Positions 49,251-57,348 of a stretch of DNA of 64,000 nucleotides are shown here, piece by piece (position 1 is the stretch's first letter; the number at the start of each line of letters is the position of its first letter). Below the pieces are notes generated by a model. It did not search any database. It was not told the origin of the DNA and saw only the letters and a list, made by a program, of their open reading frames with translations. Made by a program: the position numbers and the translations under genes. The stretch comes from an uncultured Clostridia bacterium (GTDB lineage: Bacteria; Bacillota; Clostridia; Oscillospirales; Ruminococcaceae): assembly GCA_945873955.1 (NCBI GenBank), contig CAMCFA010000001.1, forward strand, positions 124,001 through 188,000, given 5' to 3'.

Positions 49251-50465
49251 GTGAAACCGATAAAAGGACTATGGGAACAGATTGTATCGTATGAAAATCT
49301 GCTCGAAGCGTATAAATCAGCAGCGAAAGGCAAGAGATTTCGTCCAGAGGTACTTATCTACACAGACGACCTTGAACACAATCTCTCCCGCCTGCAAAGC
49401 GATTTGATGAATGGCACATACAAGACGGGACGCTATCACGAGTTCTATGTTTACGAGCCGAAAAAGCGCCTCGTTATGGCACTGCCTTTTTACGACAGAG
49501 TAGCGCAATGGGCGATATATAGAGTTCTTAACCCCTATTTGGCAAAGGGTTATATCAAAGACAGTTACGCCTGCATTGACGGCAGGGGCATACACGCAGC
49601 GTCGGCTAGACTGAAATATTTTGCGGGATTGATTGAGAGAGAAAACGGCGGAAAGGGCTATTATTTGAAGCTCGATATAAGCAAGTATTTCTACCGTATA
49701 AATCACGAGGTTTTGTTGAAACTGTTGCGGAAACGTTTCGGTGACAGGGAGCTTATCTCCGTTCTCGAACGGATTGTATGTTCTGATGTACCGTTTGGAT
49801 TGCCGTTAGGAGCAAGCCCTGGTGAAGCGAAACGGATATATGGCGTAGGTATGCCGATTGGCAACCTCACCAGCCAGATGTTCGCGAACTTTTATTTGAA
49901 CGAGGTAGACCAATATATAAAGCGCGAACTGAAAGCACACTGCTATGTGCGGTATATGGACGATATGATAATCGTTGCGAAAGAGAAAAGCGAACTGCAC
50001 GAGTACCGCCGAAAAATTGAACGGTTTTTGAACAGAGAGCTGAAACTGAACTTGAACGAAAAGACTACCGTACGTCCGTTATCGCTCGGCATTGATTTCT
50101 GTGGCTATAAGGTGTGGTCAACACATATTAAGCTACGGAAGCAGACAGCACTAAAGATGAAGCGACGATTGAAGAAGCTGGAGAAAGACTACGCGGTCGG
50201 AGCTGCCTCCTTAGATGATGTTAAGAGAACGTTAGCGTCGTATAACGGCGCATTATCCCATTGCGACGGCTATTTGTTGAGCCGAGAGGTATTCGGAATT
50301 TACGAAGAAAACGGAGGCGAATGGTACAATGGTTGGTTCACCCTCCGTCGCCGTCAGCAAGTGGAAAATGAAAGCGAGAGCAGGAATGTTGAGCAGCACA
50401 AAAATCATAGAAGATTTAAGCGCTATTATCGAGAAGCAGACACAGATAATTCTCGATATGTATAA
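49251..50465 (+). CDS. DGR reverse transcriptase (404 aa)
   Basis: Copies the TR RNA with adenine-specific infidelity. Fingers/palm motifs are in order: LVMALPFYDRVAQWAIY, KLDISKYFYRINHEVLL, then GMPIGNLTSQMFANFYLNEV with the DGR-typical IGNLTSQ (203-209), and catalytic YMDD at 235-238. The thumb region follows (LNLNEKTTVRPLSLGIDFCG). GTG 49251 is chosen since GAGGAG lies 6 nt upstream; the in-frame GTG at 49227 has no site. The 3' end overlaps the next small gene by 137 nt. All catalytic residues are intact, so the element should be active. Confidence 0.95.
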   Translation: MKPIKGLWEQIVSYENLLEAYKSAAKGKRFRPEVLIYTDDLEHNLSRLQSDLMNGTYKTGRYHEFYVYEPKKRLVMALPFYDRVAQWAIYRVLNPYLAKGYIKDSYACIDGRGIHAASARLKYFAGLIERENGGKGYYLKLDISKYFYRINHEVLLKLLRKRFGDRELISVLERIVCSDVPFGLPLGASPGEAKRIYGVGMPIGNLTSQMFANFYLNEVDQYIKRELKAHCYVRYMDDMIIVAKEKSELHEYRRKIERFLNRELKLNLNEKTTVRPLSLGIDFCGYKVWSTHIKLRKQTALKMKRRLKKLEKDYAVGAASLDDVKRTLASYNGALSHCDGYLLSREVFGIYEENGGEWYNGWFTLRRRQQVENESESRNVEQHKNHRRFKRYYREADTDNSRYV

Positions 50466-50559
50466 AACCTTATCCCAGCACGACGCGGCGGAGGCTTACG
50501 ACAATGCTCTGCGGGAAATCCAAGAGGCAAAATACGCGGCGGAAAACGAAAGGAGGTGA
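50329..50559 (+). CDS. Small helical protein overlapping the RT gene end (76 aa)
   Basis: It starts at ATG 50329 (GGAGG 11 nt upstream) inside the 3' end of the RT gene in another frame. The N terminus MVGSPSVAVSKWKMKARAG is followed by a long helix (IIEDLSAIIEKQTQIILDMY, KTLSQHDAAEAYDNA). Similar short proteins are found after fibre genes in Clostridia phages. ATG 50368 is an alternative. Role unknown. Confidence 0.55.
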   Translation: MVGSPSVAVSKWKMKARAGMLSSTKIIEDLSAIIEKQTQIILDMYKTLSQHDAAEAYDNALREIQEAKYAAENERR

Positions 50560-50563
50560 TTAT

Positions 50564-50929
50564 ATGGATAGCGCGATTGTAGTTGCACTGATTTCGGGAG
50601 CGTTTACGGTTTTCAACGTGATTTTCACTACACTCTCCGCGCGTTCTGCAAAAAAGCAGACGGAGAAGTTCGCTGAAGAAAGCAAGTTCAACGAGGAACA
50701 CCGTAATATCGGGGACGGCGTACAGTGCCTTTTGAGGGCGGAGATTATACGCTGCCACGATAAATACACGGCTCGGAAGTATTGCCCTGTTTACGCGAAA
50801 GAGAACCTAAACAGAGCATACACAGCATACCACAACTTGGGCGGAAACGACATAGCAACGGCGTTATATGATGCTTGTATGGAATTGCCGGAACAGCCGC
50901 CAAACGAGGAGAACGAAGATGAGGAGTAG
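50564..50929 (+). CDS. Small membrane-anchored phage protein (121 aa)
   Basis: An N-terminal hydrophobic segment (VVALISGAFTVFNVIFTTL) followed by a soluble helical domain and acidic tail. Location just before the holin gene suggests a lysis accessory protein, such as a spanin-like or holin-regulating membrane protein. The start is ATG 50564 after GGAGGTG. Family not recognised. Confidence 0.65.
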   Translation: MDSAIVVALISGAFTVFNVIFTTLSARSAKKQTEKFAEESKFNEEHRNIGDGVQCLLRAEIIRCHDKYTARKYCPVYAKENLNRAYTAYHNLGGNDIATALYDACMELPEQPPNEENEDEE

Positions 50930-50944
50930 GGAGGCATAACCAAT

Positions 50945-51250
50945 ATGTGTATCAAAGAAAAGAAAGACGCTGGAACAACAACCAGCAAAAAGATACTTAT
51001 CGCGTCCTATATCATAGCGGGCATTCTTACAGTGCTTGTGGTTGTCGGAATGATATTCGGCTACGACGTTTCCGCACTGAGTATCATCACCAGCGCGGCA
51101 TACGCAGAGGTCGGTGTCAGTAACGGTTTTTACTACAATAAGGCAAAGAAAGAGAACGTTATGAAAATAGCGATTGGCTGTGTACGCGAAACTCCCGAAC
51201 AAGCCGCCGACCTGGCGGCGATAATCTCTGCATTAGGAGGGGTATTATGA
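50945..51250 (+). CDS. Putative holin or lysis membrane protein (101 aa)
   Basis: One clear transmembrane helix (ILIASYIIAGILTVLVVVGM) and a second, weaker hydrophobic stretch, with a basic N terminus. It overlaps the next holin gene by 4 nt and precedes the endolysin. The two membrane proteins probably form the holin pair; which is the pore former is uncertain. Confidence 0.68.
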   Translation: MCIKEKKDAGTTTSKKILIASYIIAGILTVLVVVGMIFGYDVSALSIITSAAYAEVGVSNGFYYNKAKKENVMKIAIGCVRETPEQAADLAAIISALGGVL

Positions 51251-51555
51251 TTGATATTACAGCTATCATAAACGCGGCTGTTGCGCTTATAGCGGCGGTT
51301 ATTACGGCTTTTGTTATCCCGTGGATAAAGTCGAAAACAACGGCACAGCAGCGCGAGGAGCTTATTGCTTGGACAAAAATCGCGGTATCTGCGGCGGAGC
51401 AGATATACAAAGGCAACCAACGCGGCGCGAAGAAAAAGCAGTATGTGCTTAACTTCCTCGAAAAAAACGGATTTTCCGTTGACGAGGTGGCTGTAGACGC
51501 GGCTATCGAAGCGGCGGTGAAACAGCTTAACAGCGAGGGTATTATTATCTCGTAA
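51247..51555 (+). CDS. Phage holin, LL-H type (102 aa)
   Basis: N-terminal transmembrane helix (AAVALIAAVITAFVIPWI) followed by a helical domain with the family pattern AWTKIAVSAAEQIYKGNQRG and VLNFLEKNGFSVDEVAVDAA. LL-H holins release the endolysin to the cell wall. It is followed 81 nt later by the endolysin gene. Confidence 0.85.
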   Translation: MIDITAIINAAVALIAAVITAFVIPWIKSKTTAQQREELIAWTKIAVSAAEQIYKGNQRGAKKKQYVLNFLEKNGFSVDEVAVDAAIEAAVKQLNSEGIIIS

Positions 51556-51636
51556 TAAGTTTGAAAGGATTTGGCAGACGCGGCGGCTACCAAAGCCCAA
51601 AACAAACCGCCGCGATACCGATAAGGAGGTAGAAAT

Positions 51637-52626
51637 ATGGCACTGAACATACAGGGAGTAGACATCAGCTATTGCCAGCATGGGCTGAACTACGAAAAGC
51701 TTAAGAAAGACGGCATTAAATTTGCGATTATCCGTTCGAGTGCAACGGGAATAGGAACGCACAAGCAGTATGTGGACAGTCTGCTCCACCGACACGTCAA
51801 CGGCTGTGTCTCGCAGGGAATAGACTACGGATTCTATCACTACTCCTGCGCCCGTTCCATAGAGGAGGCGAAAGCCGAAGCGCGTTTTTGCGTGGAGCAG
51901 ATAAAGAAATACCCGCTCCCTACATATCCCGTGTTCTTCGACGCAGAGGAGGGGCAAATCGCCGATATGGGCAAAAAGGTTGCTACCGATATTGCCCTGG
52001 CGTTCATTGATGAGGTGGAACGGCTGGGCTATCCGTCTGGAATTTATGCAAATCCGGCTTGGATTGAGAGCTTCCTTGACAAGGAGCGCATACTCGGCAA
52101 AAAGGATTTGTGGCTTGCGCATTGGGTCAAATCTCCCAGCCAGTACGGTCAGAAGATTTGGCAGAGCGGAACGCGCTACTCGGCGGGTATGAAAATCGAT
52201 TCCGATTGGTGCTACGTTGACTATCCTGCGGAAACGGCAGCGTGGTACAAGGCACATGGAAAGACCGTAGCCACACCCGTGAAAAAGACTATCGACGAAC
52301 TTGTGCAGGAAGTCCTCGCCGGAAACTGGGGAAACGGTCAGCAGAGGTTTGACGACCTTACCGCAGCAGGTTACGACTATTACACCGTACAGGACGCAGT
52401 AAACAAGAAAGTCGCGGAGTTGGAGAAAGGTTCAAACGAGCCTATCAAGGTAGGCAGTAAGGTTATGCTTAAAAAGGGAGCAAAGACCTACACCGGCGGA
52501 TATCTTGCTCCGTTTGTGTACAACCGACCGCACACCGTCACGGAGATTATTCGCGACCGCGCTGTAATAAGTTACGGAGCAGTCGTAATAGCGGCAGTCA
52601 AGACAAGCGACCTTACGCTCGCATAA
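51637..52626 (+). CDS. Endolysin: GH25 muramidase with Cpl-7-type and C-terminal binding domains (329 aa)
   Basis: Cleaves peptidoglycan glycan strands. GH25 domain, residues about 5-195: GVDISYCQHG with the first catalytic Asp, and PVFFDAEEG with the DxE pair. Next is a Cpl-7-like wall-binding module (residues about 222-262: TIDELVQEVLAGNWGNGQQR, FDDLTAAGYDY). A C-terminal SH3-like region (KVGSKVMLKKGAKTYTGG) completes it. All catalytic residues are in place. A strong terminator follows at 52641. Confidence 0.92.
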   Translation: MALNIQGVDISYCQHGLNYEKLKKDGIKFAIIRSSATGIGTHKQYVDSLLHRHVNGCVSQGIDYGFYHYSCARSIEEAKAEARFCVEQIKKYPLPTYPVFFDAEEGQIADMGKKVATDIALAFIDEVERLGYPSGIYANPAWIESFLDKERILGKKDLWLAHWVKSPSQYGQKIWQSGTRYSAGMKIDSDWCYVDYPAETAAWYKAHGKTVATPVKKTIDELVQEVLAGNWGNGQQRFDDLTAAGYDYYTVQDAVNKKVAELEKGSNEPIKVGSKVMLKKGAKTYTGGYLAPFVYNRPHTVTEIIRDRAVISYGAVVIAAVKTSDLTLA

Positions 52627-52640
52627 GGAAAACACTCTCA

Positions 52641-52678
52641 ATCCCCCTGCGGAACAGACTCCGCAGGGGGATTTTTTT
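52641..52678 (+). terminator. Strong intrinsic terminator ending the late operon
   Basis: ATCCCCCTGCGG and CCGCAGGGGGAT form a 12-bp perfect stem with an 8-nt loop, then TTTTTTT. It lies 15 nt after the endolysin stop. It separates the late genes from the promoter at 52785. Confidence 0.95.
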
Positions 52679-52784
52679 ACCCCGGAATGCGGCAAACCAC
52701 CGGCATAACCGCCAAAAACCACACTCAAAAACCAGTCAATTCAAACAAATAATCCTCAAAACGGGGCAAATATAAATTAAACTA

Positions 52785-52813
52785 TTGACAAAGCCGCTCA
52801 AAGGGGCTATAAT
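52785..52813 (+). promoter_or_regulatory. Consensus promoter of the right-end accessory operon
   Basis: TTGACA at 52785-52790, 17-bp spacer, TATAAT at 52808-52813. It lies about 80 nt before the first gene. Such a fully consensus promoter after the late terminator would allow expression in the lysogen, independent of the lytic programme. Confidence 0.87.
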
Positions 52814-52895
52814 ATAATTACAGAAGCGAAATTCCCCAAAACGAAACAAACGGTCTGATATTTACAGGTCGCAACAACCGAAAGGAGCAAACGAT

Positions 52896-53420
52896 ATGAG
52901 CATTTACGACAAGATTACAACGGCGAAAGACCTTGTTTTGGAGGTTAAGGCGCACGGGTTAAGCACCAATCTTGAGGATATGTGCAGAGCGCAGGACATC
53001 TTCGGAAACAGCACGGTAGAAGAACTTGAAGCACTCGCAACGGACAACGGTCGCCGCGATACTGACGGCAATCCCGACCAGTTTGGAAGCTGGAGTAGCG
53101 GTAAGGAGGGTACGCAGAAAATCTTCTACCAGATTATCTTCACTATATGGAGCTGGGAGGAAGCAACAAAGTATTACAACGAGCATAGCAATCCATTTTA
53201 CATTGAGGGGCGCGAGGCAGTTAAAACGTGTGACGCGCAGAAAGCAGAGATTGCTCGCAAAGACGACAGCATATCAGTTCTCAACGGCGCTGTCACAGAG
53301 TACAAAGAAGCCCTCAATGAGCAGTTTGAACTCAACGAGAATCTTAAAGCGGAACTCGAAGCAAAGGACGCAGAGATAATCAAGCTCAAAGCAAGGCTGT
53401 ACGACTTAATGAGCAAGTAA
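52896..53420 (+). CDS. Coiled-coil accessory protein (174 aa)
   Basis: N-terminal 100 residues are mixed and polar; residues about 108-172 form a coiled coil (KEALNEQFELNENLKAELEA, then IIKLKARLYDLMSK). No family recognised. First gene behind the consensus promoter at 52785, so probably expressed in the lysogen. Confidence 0.68.
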   Translation: MSIYDKITTAKDLVLEVKAHGLSTNLEDMCRAQDIFGNSTVEELEALATDNGRRDTDGNPDQFGSWSSGKEGTQKIFYQIIFTIWSWEEATKYYNEHSNPFYIEGREAVKTCDAQKAEIARKDDSISVLNGAVTEYKEALNEQFELNENLKAELEAKDAEIIKLKARLYDLMSK

Positions 53421-53478
53421 AGCAACGGCGGCGCGGTTGAAACCGCGCCGCCCAAATGGCTCAAAAGCAAGGAGGATT

Positions 53479-53727
53479 ATGATGTACACAGTCACTTGGC
53501 ACAGATACCCGCACGGTATTGAGGGCGAAGAAATGGATTGCCACTGGAGAGAATTTGACGATATTGAAAAGGCTATCCGTTTTCTGGAAGGAAGAGCAAA
53601 TCTCATAAAGAGCATAAACTGGGCAGGCGGTTATATCGAGGACGAGAACGGCAAAGAGCTCTATGCCATTTACGACAGCGGCGAATCAGAAGATTTAAGG
53701 TCAGGCACAGAACTAAAAGGGAGATAA
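53479..53727 (+). CDS. Small acidic protein (82 aa)
   Basis: Starts at ATG 53479 or 53482 after AAGGAGG. YTVTWHRYPHGIEGEEMDCH at the N terminus and GGYIEDENGKELYAIYDSGE later suggest a small alpha/beta protein, possibly of the group of short proteins carried by plasmids and phages with DUF3560 genes. Function unknown. Confidence 0.6.
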   Translation: MMYTVTWHRYPHGIEGEEMDCHWREFDDIEKAIRFLEGRANLIKSINWAGGYIEDENGKELYAIYDSGESEDLRSGTELKGR

Positions 53728-53735
53728 AACAAATT

Positions 53736-53879
53736 ATGCATTATTTGGTAAACCGTAAAGTGTTTGAAACCAAAGCAGAGGCAATGGCTTACGCAGATAG
53801 CTACTTCGCCAAAACCGGAGTCCTGCTAGGGATAACAGAAACCACGCGCAAAGTAACTCACATCTATACCGTAAAGTAG
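53736..53879 (+). CDS. Very small protein (47 aa)
   Basis: ATG 53736 to TAG 53879, with AAAGGGAG 13 nt upstream. Sequence contains VFETKAEAMAYADSYFAKTG and ends in a beta-like TRKVTHIYTVK. It follows 53727 by 8 nt and fits the run of small genes. From 53880 to 53999 no gene is seen; a GCGGC/GCCGC inverted repeat lies near 53934-53949. Confidence 0.5.
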   Translation: MHYLVNRKVFETKAEAMAYADSYFAKTGVLLGITETTRKVTHIYTVK

Positions 53880-53999
53880 TGAACCTTTATAGCTTGCGGG
53901 AGGCTACACAATATCCCGCATACACAGTCCAGAGCGGCGCATGAGCCGCAAAGGGCGACCAATACAAGCAAATAAATCAAAGTAAAGGAGGTTTGAGAT

Positions 54000-54251
54000 A
54001 TGGATAGGCAGGAAAACAACGTGTTCTTGCTGGCGCTCGCGACTATGGAAGCATACAGACTGAGCCACAGCGACCGCCCCGACTTCGACGTCAGAATTTG
54101 CGAGGCTATTCTAGCCAGGGCTTTGGGTTATGAGTCGCGGACAATGTGGGTAGCAAGAATCCAGCAGGACGGTCTATTCGATTATGCGAATGACACTATG
54201 CAGCAGCAGTACAAGACTCTCTTTGAGCGAATACAGAATGAGGTGAAATGA
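54000..54251 (+). CDS. Small hypothetical protein (83 aa)
   Basis: Helical protein (VFLLALATMEAYRLSHSDRP, FDVRICEAILARALGYESRT) with AAAGGAGG upstream of ATG 54000. It ends 1 nt before the next gene. No family recognised. Confidence 0.62.
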   Translation: MDRQENNVFLLALATMEAYRLSHSDRPDFDVRICEAILARALGYESRTMWVARIQQDGLFDYANDTMQQQYKTLFERIQNEVK

Positions 54252-54252
54252 A

Positions 54253-54477
54253 ATGACGAAAGAGGCTTTAGGCAAGCTGAACGAAAAGCAACTGCACTAT
54301 TGCAAGGTGCTTTCCTGCTTAATCAGCAGAGGAAAGAGTAAAGGAATTAGCGTAGACAACGAATGCGGAAAGCTGAGAGGCTATTTGGAGTGTCTGGCTG
54401 ATATGGGAGTTATTACAGCTAACGAAATGAAAAGCCTTTACCTTTGGTTTTTCAGCGAAAACAGTTTCGACCAATAA
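54253..54477 (+). CDS. Small hypothetical protein (74 aa)
   Basis: Helical, with LGKLNEKQLHYCKVLSCLIS at the N terminus and LECLADMGVITANEMKSLYL near the end. Coupled to the gene before it. No family recognised. Confidence 0.62.
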   Translation: MTKEALGKLNEKQLHYCKVLSCLISRGKSKGISVDNECGKLRGYLECLADMGVITANEMKSLYLWFFSENSFDQ

Positions 54478-54491
54478 GGAGGTACAAACCT

Positions 54492-55712
54492 ATGACCGAA
54501 AGCAGAGCATACATATTCAATCTCGAAACAACGAAAATCGAGTTGCACTTCGAGAAAGCAGAGTACGACGCGTTAAGCGCGGAGCAGAAGCAGGAGCTGA
54601 AAAGCAATTTTCTGTGGAGCAATCGCGGGAAGTGCTGGGTAAGCCGCGCGAAAGAGCCGAACCTCTGGAGAGCAATCCGCGCCGCTAAGTCGTTAGGATT
54701 TACGGAGGAGCAGCGAGAGGGCGAACGCCTAACATTCGCGGAGCAGGTGGAGCGGCAGTCCGAACGGGCAGAAGCAAGGGCTGAACGCTATGAGAGCTAT
54801 TCCGAAAACGCAGAGAAGCGAGCCGAAAGCCTGCAAAAGCCCATAACCGATATGCACGGGGATATTGCTTTTTTTACTCAACCAAACATAAATACTTCCG
54901 CTGGCAGAGCGTTCACACGCAGGCGCGAAAAAATGTGGGAGCAGTACACGAACGGATTTGAAGAATATCGCAAGAGCAGCTATTTCAAAGAAAAGGCGGC
55001 TACGGCGCGAAATACGGCAGAGCAGGCTCAATACCGCGACCCTGCATATCTCGACCGCCGTATAAAAGAATGCAAGAAAGAAATTGAGAAGCGGAACAAG
55101 AACGCCCTGTACTACGAGGAAATGATACAAGCTATTGAGCGCGGGGAGATACGGAAGCGTTTTAGCGGGGAGATTATCACGGCTGACGAGGCTCGCGGCT
55201 GGTACGAAAAAGAGCTGGAGCTTATCGAGGTTGCCATAGACAAGCAGGCGTACCTCGAAAATTGCCTTGAAGAGCTGGGAGGCGTGAAGTTCAACCGCGA
55301 CAACATTAAGCCCGGATATATCGTCAAAATTCAGCGGTGGGGGCTTTGTGAGATTATCAGCACGGGTCCGCAGAATGTAACCTACAAGGTAATGGGCAGT
55401 AGAGGAGGTTTCGCTCTAAAAGCCGCATACGCCGAAATTGTGGAGGTAGTAGAAGCAAGGGAGCAGGAAAAAGCGGCTCAACCATTTAAGGTCGGTGAGA
55501 GATTCACGGCGCGTATTTTTGAGAACGGCAAAAGAGCGGAGGCTGTTTATGAGATTGTGAAAGCGACAAGTTCCACTATCCAACTCAAACGCGAAAGCAG
55601 TGATGAAAAGCCGCTAACAAGGAAGCCGAAAGTTGTAGATACCGTCAACGGGAAAAAGTGGAAGTTTTTGCTTGATGATTACAACTGTTTCTACAAGGAG
55701 GCGCAGGAATGA
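54492..55712 (+). CDS. DUF3560-domain protein (406 aa)
   Basis: The DUF3560 signature occupies roughly residues 60-200: a long Arg/Glu-rich helix (AERYESYSENAEKRAESLQK, then a GRAFTRRREKMWEQY segment). The N-terminal 55 residues resemble the short domain that often precedes it. The C-terminal third is a beta-rich domain (VKIQRWGLCEIISTGPQNVT). DUF3560 proteins are typical of plasmids and integrative elements more than of phages, which hints that this operon was acquired. Function unknown; ATG 54492 has AAGGAGG. Confidence 0.78.
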   Translation: MTESRAYIFNLETTKIELHFEKAEYDALSAEQKQELKSNFLWSNRGKCWVSRAKEPNLWRAIRAAKSLGFTEEQREGERLTFAEQVERQSERAEARAERYESYSENAEKRAESLQKPITDMHGDIAFFTQPNINTSAGRAFTRRREKMWEQYTNGFEEYRKSSYFKEKAATARNTAEQAQYRDPAYLDRRIKECKKEIEKRNKNALYYEEMIQAIERGEIRKRFSGEIITADEARGWYEKELELIEVAIDKQAYLENCLEELGGVKFNRDNIKPGYIVKIQRWGLCEIISTGPQNVTYKVMGSRGGFALKAAYAEIVEVVEAREQEKAAQPFKVGERFTARIFENGKRAEAVYEIVKATSSTIQLKRESSDEKPLTRKPKVVDTVNGKKWKFLLDDYNCFYKEAQE

Positions 55713-56149
55713 AGAAATACGAGATGTTCCAGGAAAACGTCAAGGAGGGCGACAAGATTACAGTTGTCACGCAAGGTTCTCTCGGAGGTGTAACGGTCTC
55801 CGAAATGGTGTACATCAGCAGTTCCCCCTCCGACCACTATTATAATTGTCCGCAGGATATGCGTGGCGTTACGCTCACATTCAAGCCGAAAGGGAGGCGT
55901 ACCCACTGCAAAATGACGGTAGATTACATTACGCCGCTGATTGTGTACAGGGGATATGTGGACATAGACGCAGACAGCATTGTGTTTCTGACGTGCGGAA
56001 ATGCGAAAATCAGCAGATATGGAATGCACGACCCGCGCTACTTCACGGAGATTTTGGAGAAATACCCCAAAGGCATTATCTTTTGTGATATTCCAACATC
56101 AGATGTTTCCCTAAGCGACATCCCGACAGCTAAGGAGGCAACCAAATGA
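55709..56149 (+). CDS. Hypothetical protein (146 aa)
   Basis: Beta-rich (EGDKITVVTQGSLGGVTVSE, FKPKGRRTHCKMTVDYITPL). Overlaps the DUF3560 gene and the next small gene by 4 nt each. No family recognised. Confidence 0.62.
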   Translation: MKKYEMFQENVKEGDKITVVTQGSLGGVTVSEMVYISSSPSDHYYNCPQDMRGVTLTFKPKGRRTHCKMTVDYITPLIVYRGYVDIDADSIVFLTCGNAKISRYGMHDPRYFTEILEKYPKGIIFCDIPTSDVSLSDIPTAKEATK

Positions 56150-56313
56150 AGTATATGAAGCTGACGGCGAAAGAGCGCAACCGTCACCCCTCAATTCATT
56201 ACACTGGAAGCGTAAGCGGTATGAAGAAACTTGGATATTGGGGGAAGAATGACATCTGCGTAAGGTGTGGAGCATATATCTACAATTTGACTATTATCAT
56301 TAAAGGAGGATAA
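56146..56313 (+). CDS. Very small basic protein (55 aa)
   Basis: ATG 56146 overlaps the previous stop, and the TAA at 56311-56313 is 3 nt before the next gene. CVRCGAYIYN holds a CxxC pair. The ribosome site of the following gene (AAAGGAGG) is inside its last codons. Real by context; function unknown. Confidence 0.55.
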   Translation: MKYMKLTAKERNRHPSIHYTGSVSGMKKLGYWGKNDICVRCGAYIYNLTIIIKGG

Positions 56314-56316
56314 GCA

Positions 56317-56952
56317 ATGGGAAGAATAATAGAACTAACGGCGGCAGACTTCGTGAAAAGGGCTAAAGCTCTGGACGTGGGAGAATATTTCAGATTTGCC
56401 GCCGATTACGAAAGCACCGGAGAACCGCAAAAAGAGGAGGAGTTGACGGAGTGGTACGGTGTTCAGAAACTGTTCCTTTTCGATAATGAAATGGTTATTG
56501 TATCGAAGTACGGAGGAACGGGTTGCGCAATTTTTTCAGCCGAAACCGACCACCTCACAACCGGTGCGGAGGAGATGTTTAGCTTGTGCTTTGGAGGCAG
56601 CGTGTACATAGTTGACAAGGAAGCCCAGAAGCAGGAACTCTCGGTAAGTCTTACGCTTGGCTATTGCCTTGATATAAGGGGATGTACCAATTGTGGCGAG
56701 AGCGTTCTTATTCCGTCGTCAAAAGTACACGACCTTATAACCGAAATCGAAGAGCGAAACGCAGAGTCAGACCTCACGGGCAAAATTGTAGACTTCGAAG
56801 AAAGCGTGAACTACTCCCCGGAGGATTTAAGGCGAATGGCGAAAGAGGTTATCCGCAGGCGCGACAACTGCGACGGGATTTCCGAGAGATACTGGAGCAT
56901 AGTTGTTGAAGTTATAAGAGATTTTTCGCCGAAAAAGGAGCAGGGAGCATAA
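56317..56952 (+). CDS. Last phage gene, hypothetical protein (211 aa)
   Basis: Acidic protein with FLFDNEMVIVSKYGGTGCAI, a CLDIRGCTNCGESVLIPSSK segment (possible CxxC), and a helical C terminus. No family recognised. It is the last phage gene before the interrupted host gene. Confidence 0.62.
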   Translation: MGRIIELTAADFVKRAKALDVGEYFRFAADYESTGEPQKEEELTEWYGVQKLFLFDNEMVIVSKYGGTGCAIFSAETDHLTTGAEEMFSLCFGGSVYIVDKEAQKQELSVSLTLGYCLDIRGCTNCGESVLIPSSKVHDLITEIEERNAESDLTGKIVDFEESVNYSPEDLRRMAKEVIRRRDNCDGISERYWSIVVEVIRDFSPKKEQGA

Positions 56953-56990
56953 GTTCATTGATAACCTCTTGGAACACACGAACTTGCTCA
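56953..56990. other. Right prophage-host junction (attR region)
   Basis: Phage coding ends at 56952. The manganese-catalase frame is open from 56965, after an in-frame TAA at 56962, and conserved residues (ELAHLE) begin at 56980. The crossover should therefore lie in this interval. Serine-integrase cores are only a few bases and need the left junction or an empty site to be fixed. Confidence 0.6.
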
Positions 56991-57348
56991 TCTAGAGATA
57001 ATTGGCAGCATAGTCGGTCAGCTTACCGACGGCGAGGGCGCACGCAGCTTTGACAAATACGGCAGGGCTGATTATTACGTAGATCACGCGAACGGCGTAT
57101 ATGCTGCCAGTGCGGCTGGAATTCCGTTCACCGCATCGTATTTCCAAGTCAAGGCAGACCCCATAGCTGATATCGTAGAGGATATGGCGGCGGAGCAGAA
57201 AGCCCGGGCTACCTACGACAATATACTTCGCCTGTCGGACGATCCCGACGTGAATGAGGTCATAAGATTCCTACGGGAGCGCGAGGTTGTGCATTTCCAG
57301 AGGTTCGGCGAGCTGCTGAACCACTACCAGAGCCAGATCAAGTGCTAG
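56965..57348 (+). pseudogene. cotJC: 3' part of manganese catalase (CotJC-type) gene, interrupted by prophage
   Basis: About 127 residues of a di-manganese catalase/spore-coat CotJC protein without a start. The fragment keeps the ligand motifs ELAHLE and REREVVHFQRF, GADY-like VDHANGVYAASAAG and the ending FGELLNHYQSQIKC. Manganese catalases remove hydrogen peroxide; CotJC forms are made in the mother cell of sporulating Firmicutes. The first half of the gene should lie to the left of the integrase, outside this window. Precise excision would restore the gene. A weak hairpin with T6 at 57388-57404 may be its terminator. Confidence 0.82.

Larger units (their letters stand above)
1..56970. mobile_element. 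Temperate contractile-tailed prophage (left end outside window)
   Basis: A continuous phage genome in modular order: integrase, immunity, recombination/replication, late regulator, terminase, capsid, sheath and tube, tape measure, baseplate, DGR, lysis, accessory genes. A tail sheath (DUF3383 type) with a separate tube protein and J-like baseplate genes indicate a myovirus morphology. The left attachment site lies beyond position 1, because the integrase runs off the edge. The right end lies between the last phage stop codon (56952) and the interrupted manganese catalase fragment. Most structural and enzymatic genes look intact. The exceptions are a frameshifted PAPS-reductase-like gene and a ParB-fold gene with an internal TAG. 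The right boundary is placed from coding content, not from a seen att repeat. Confidence 0.95.
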
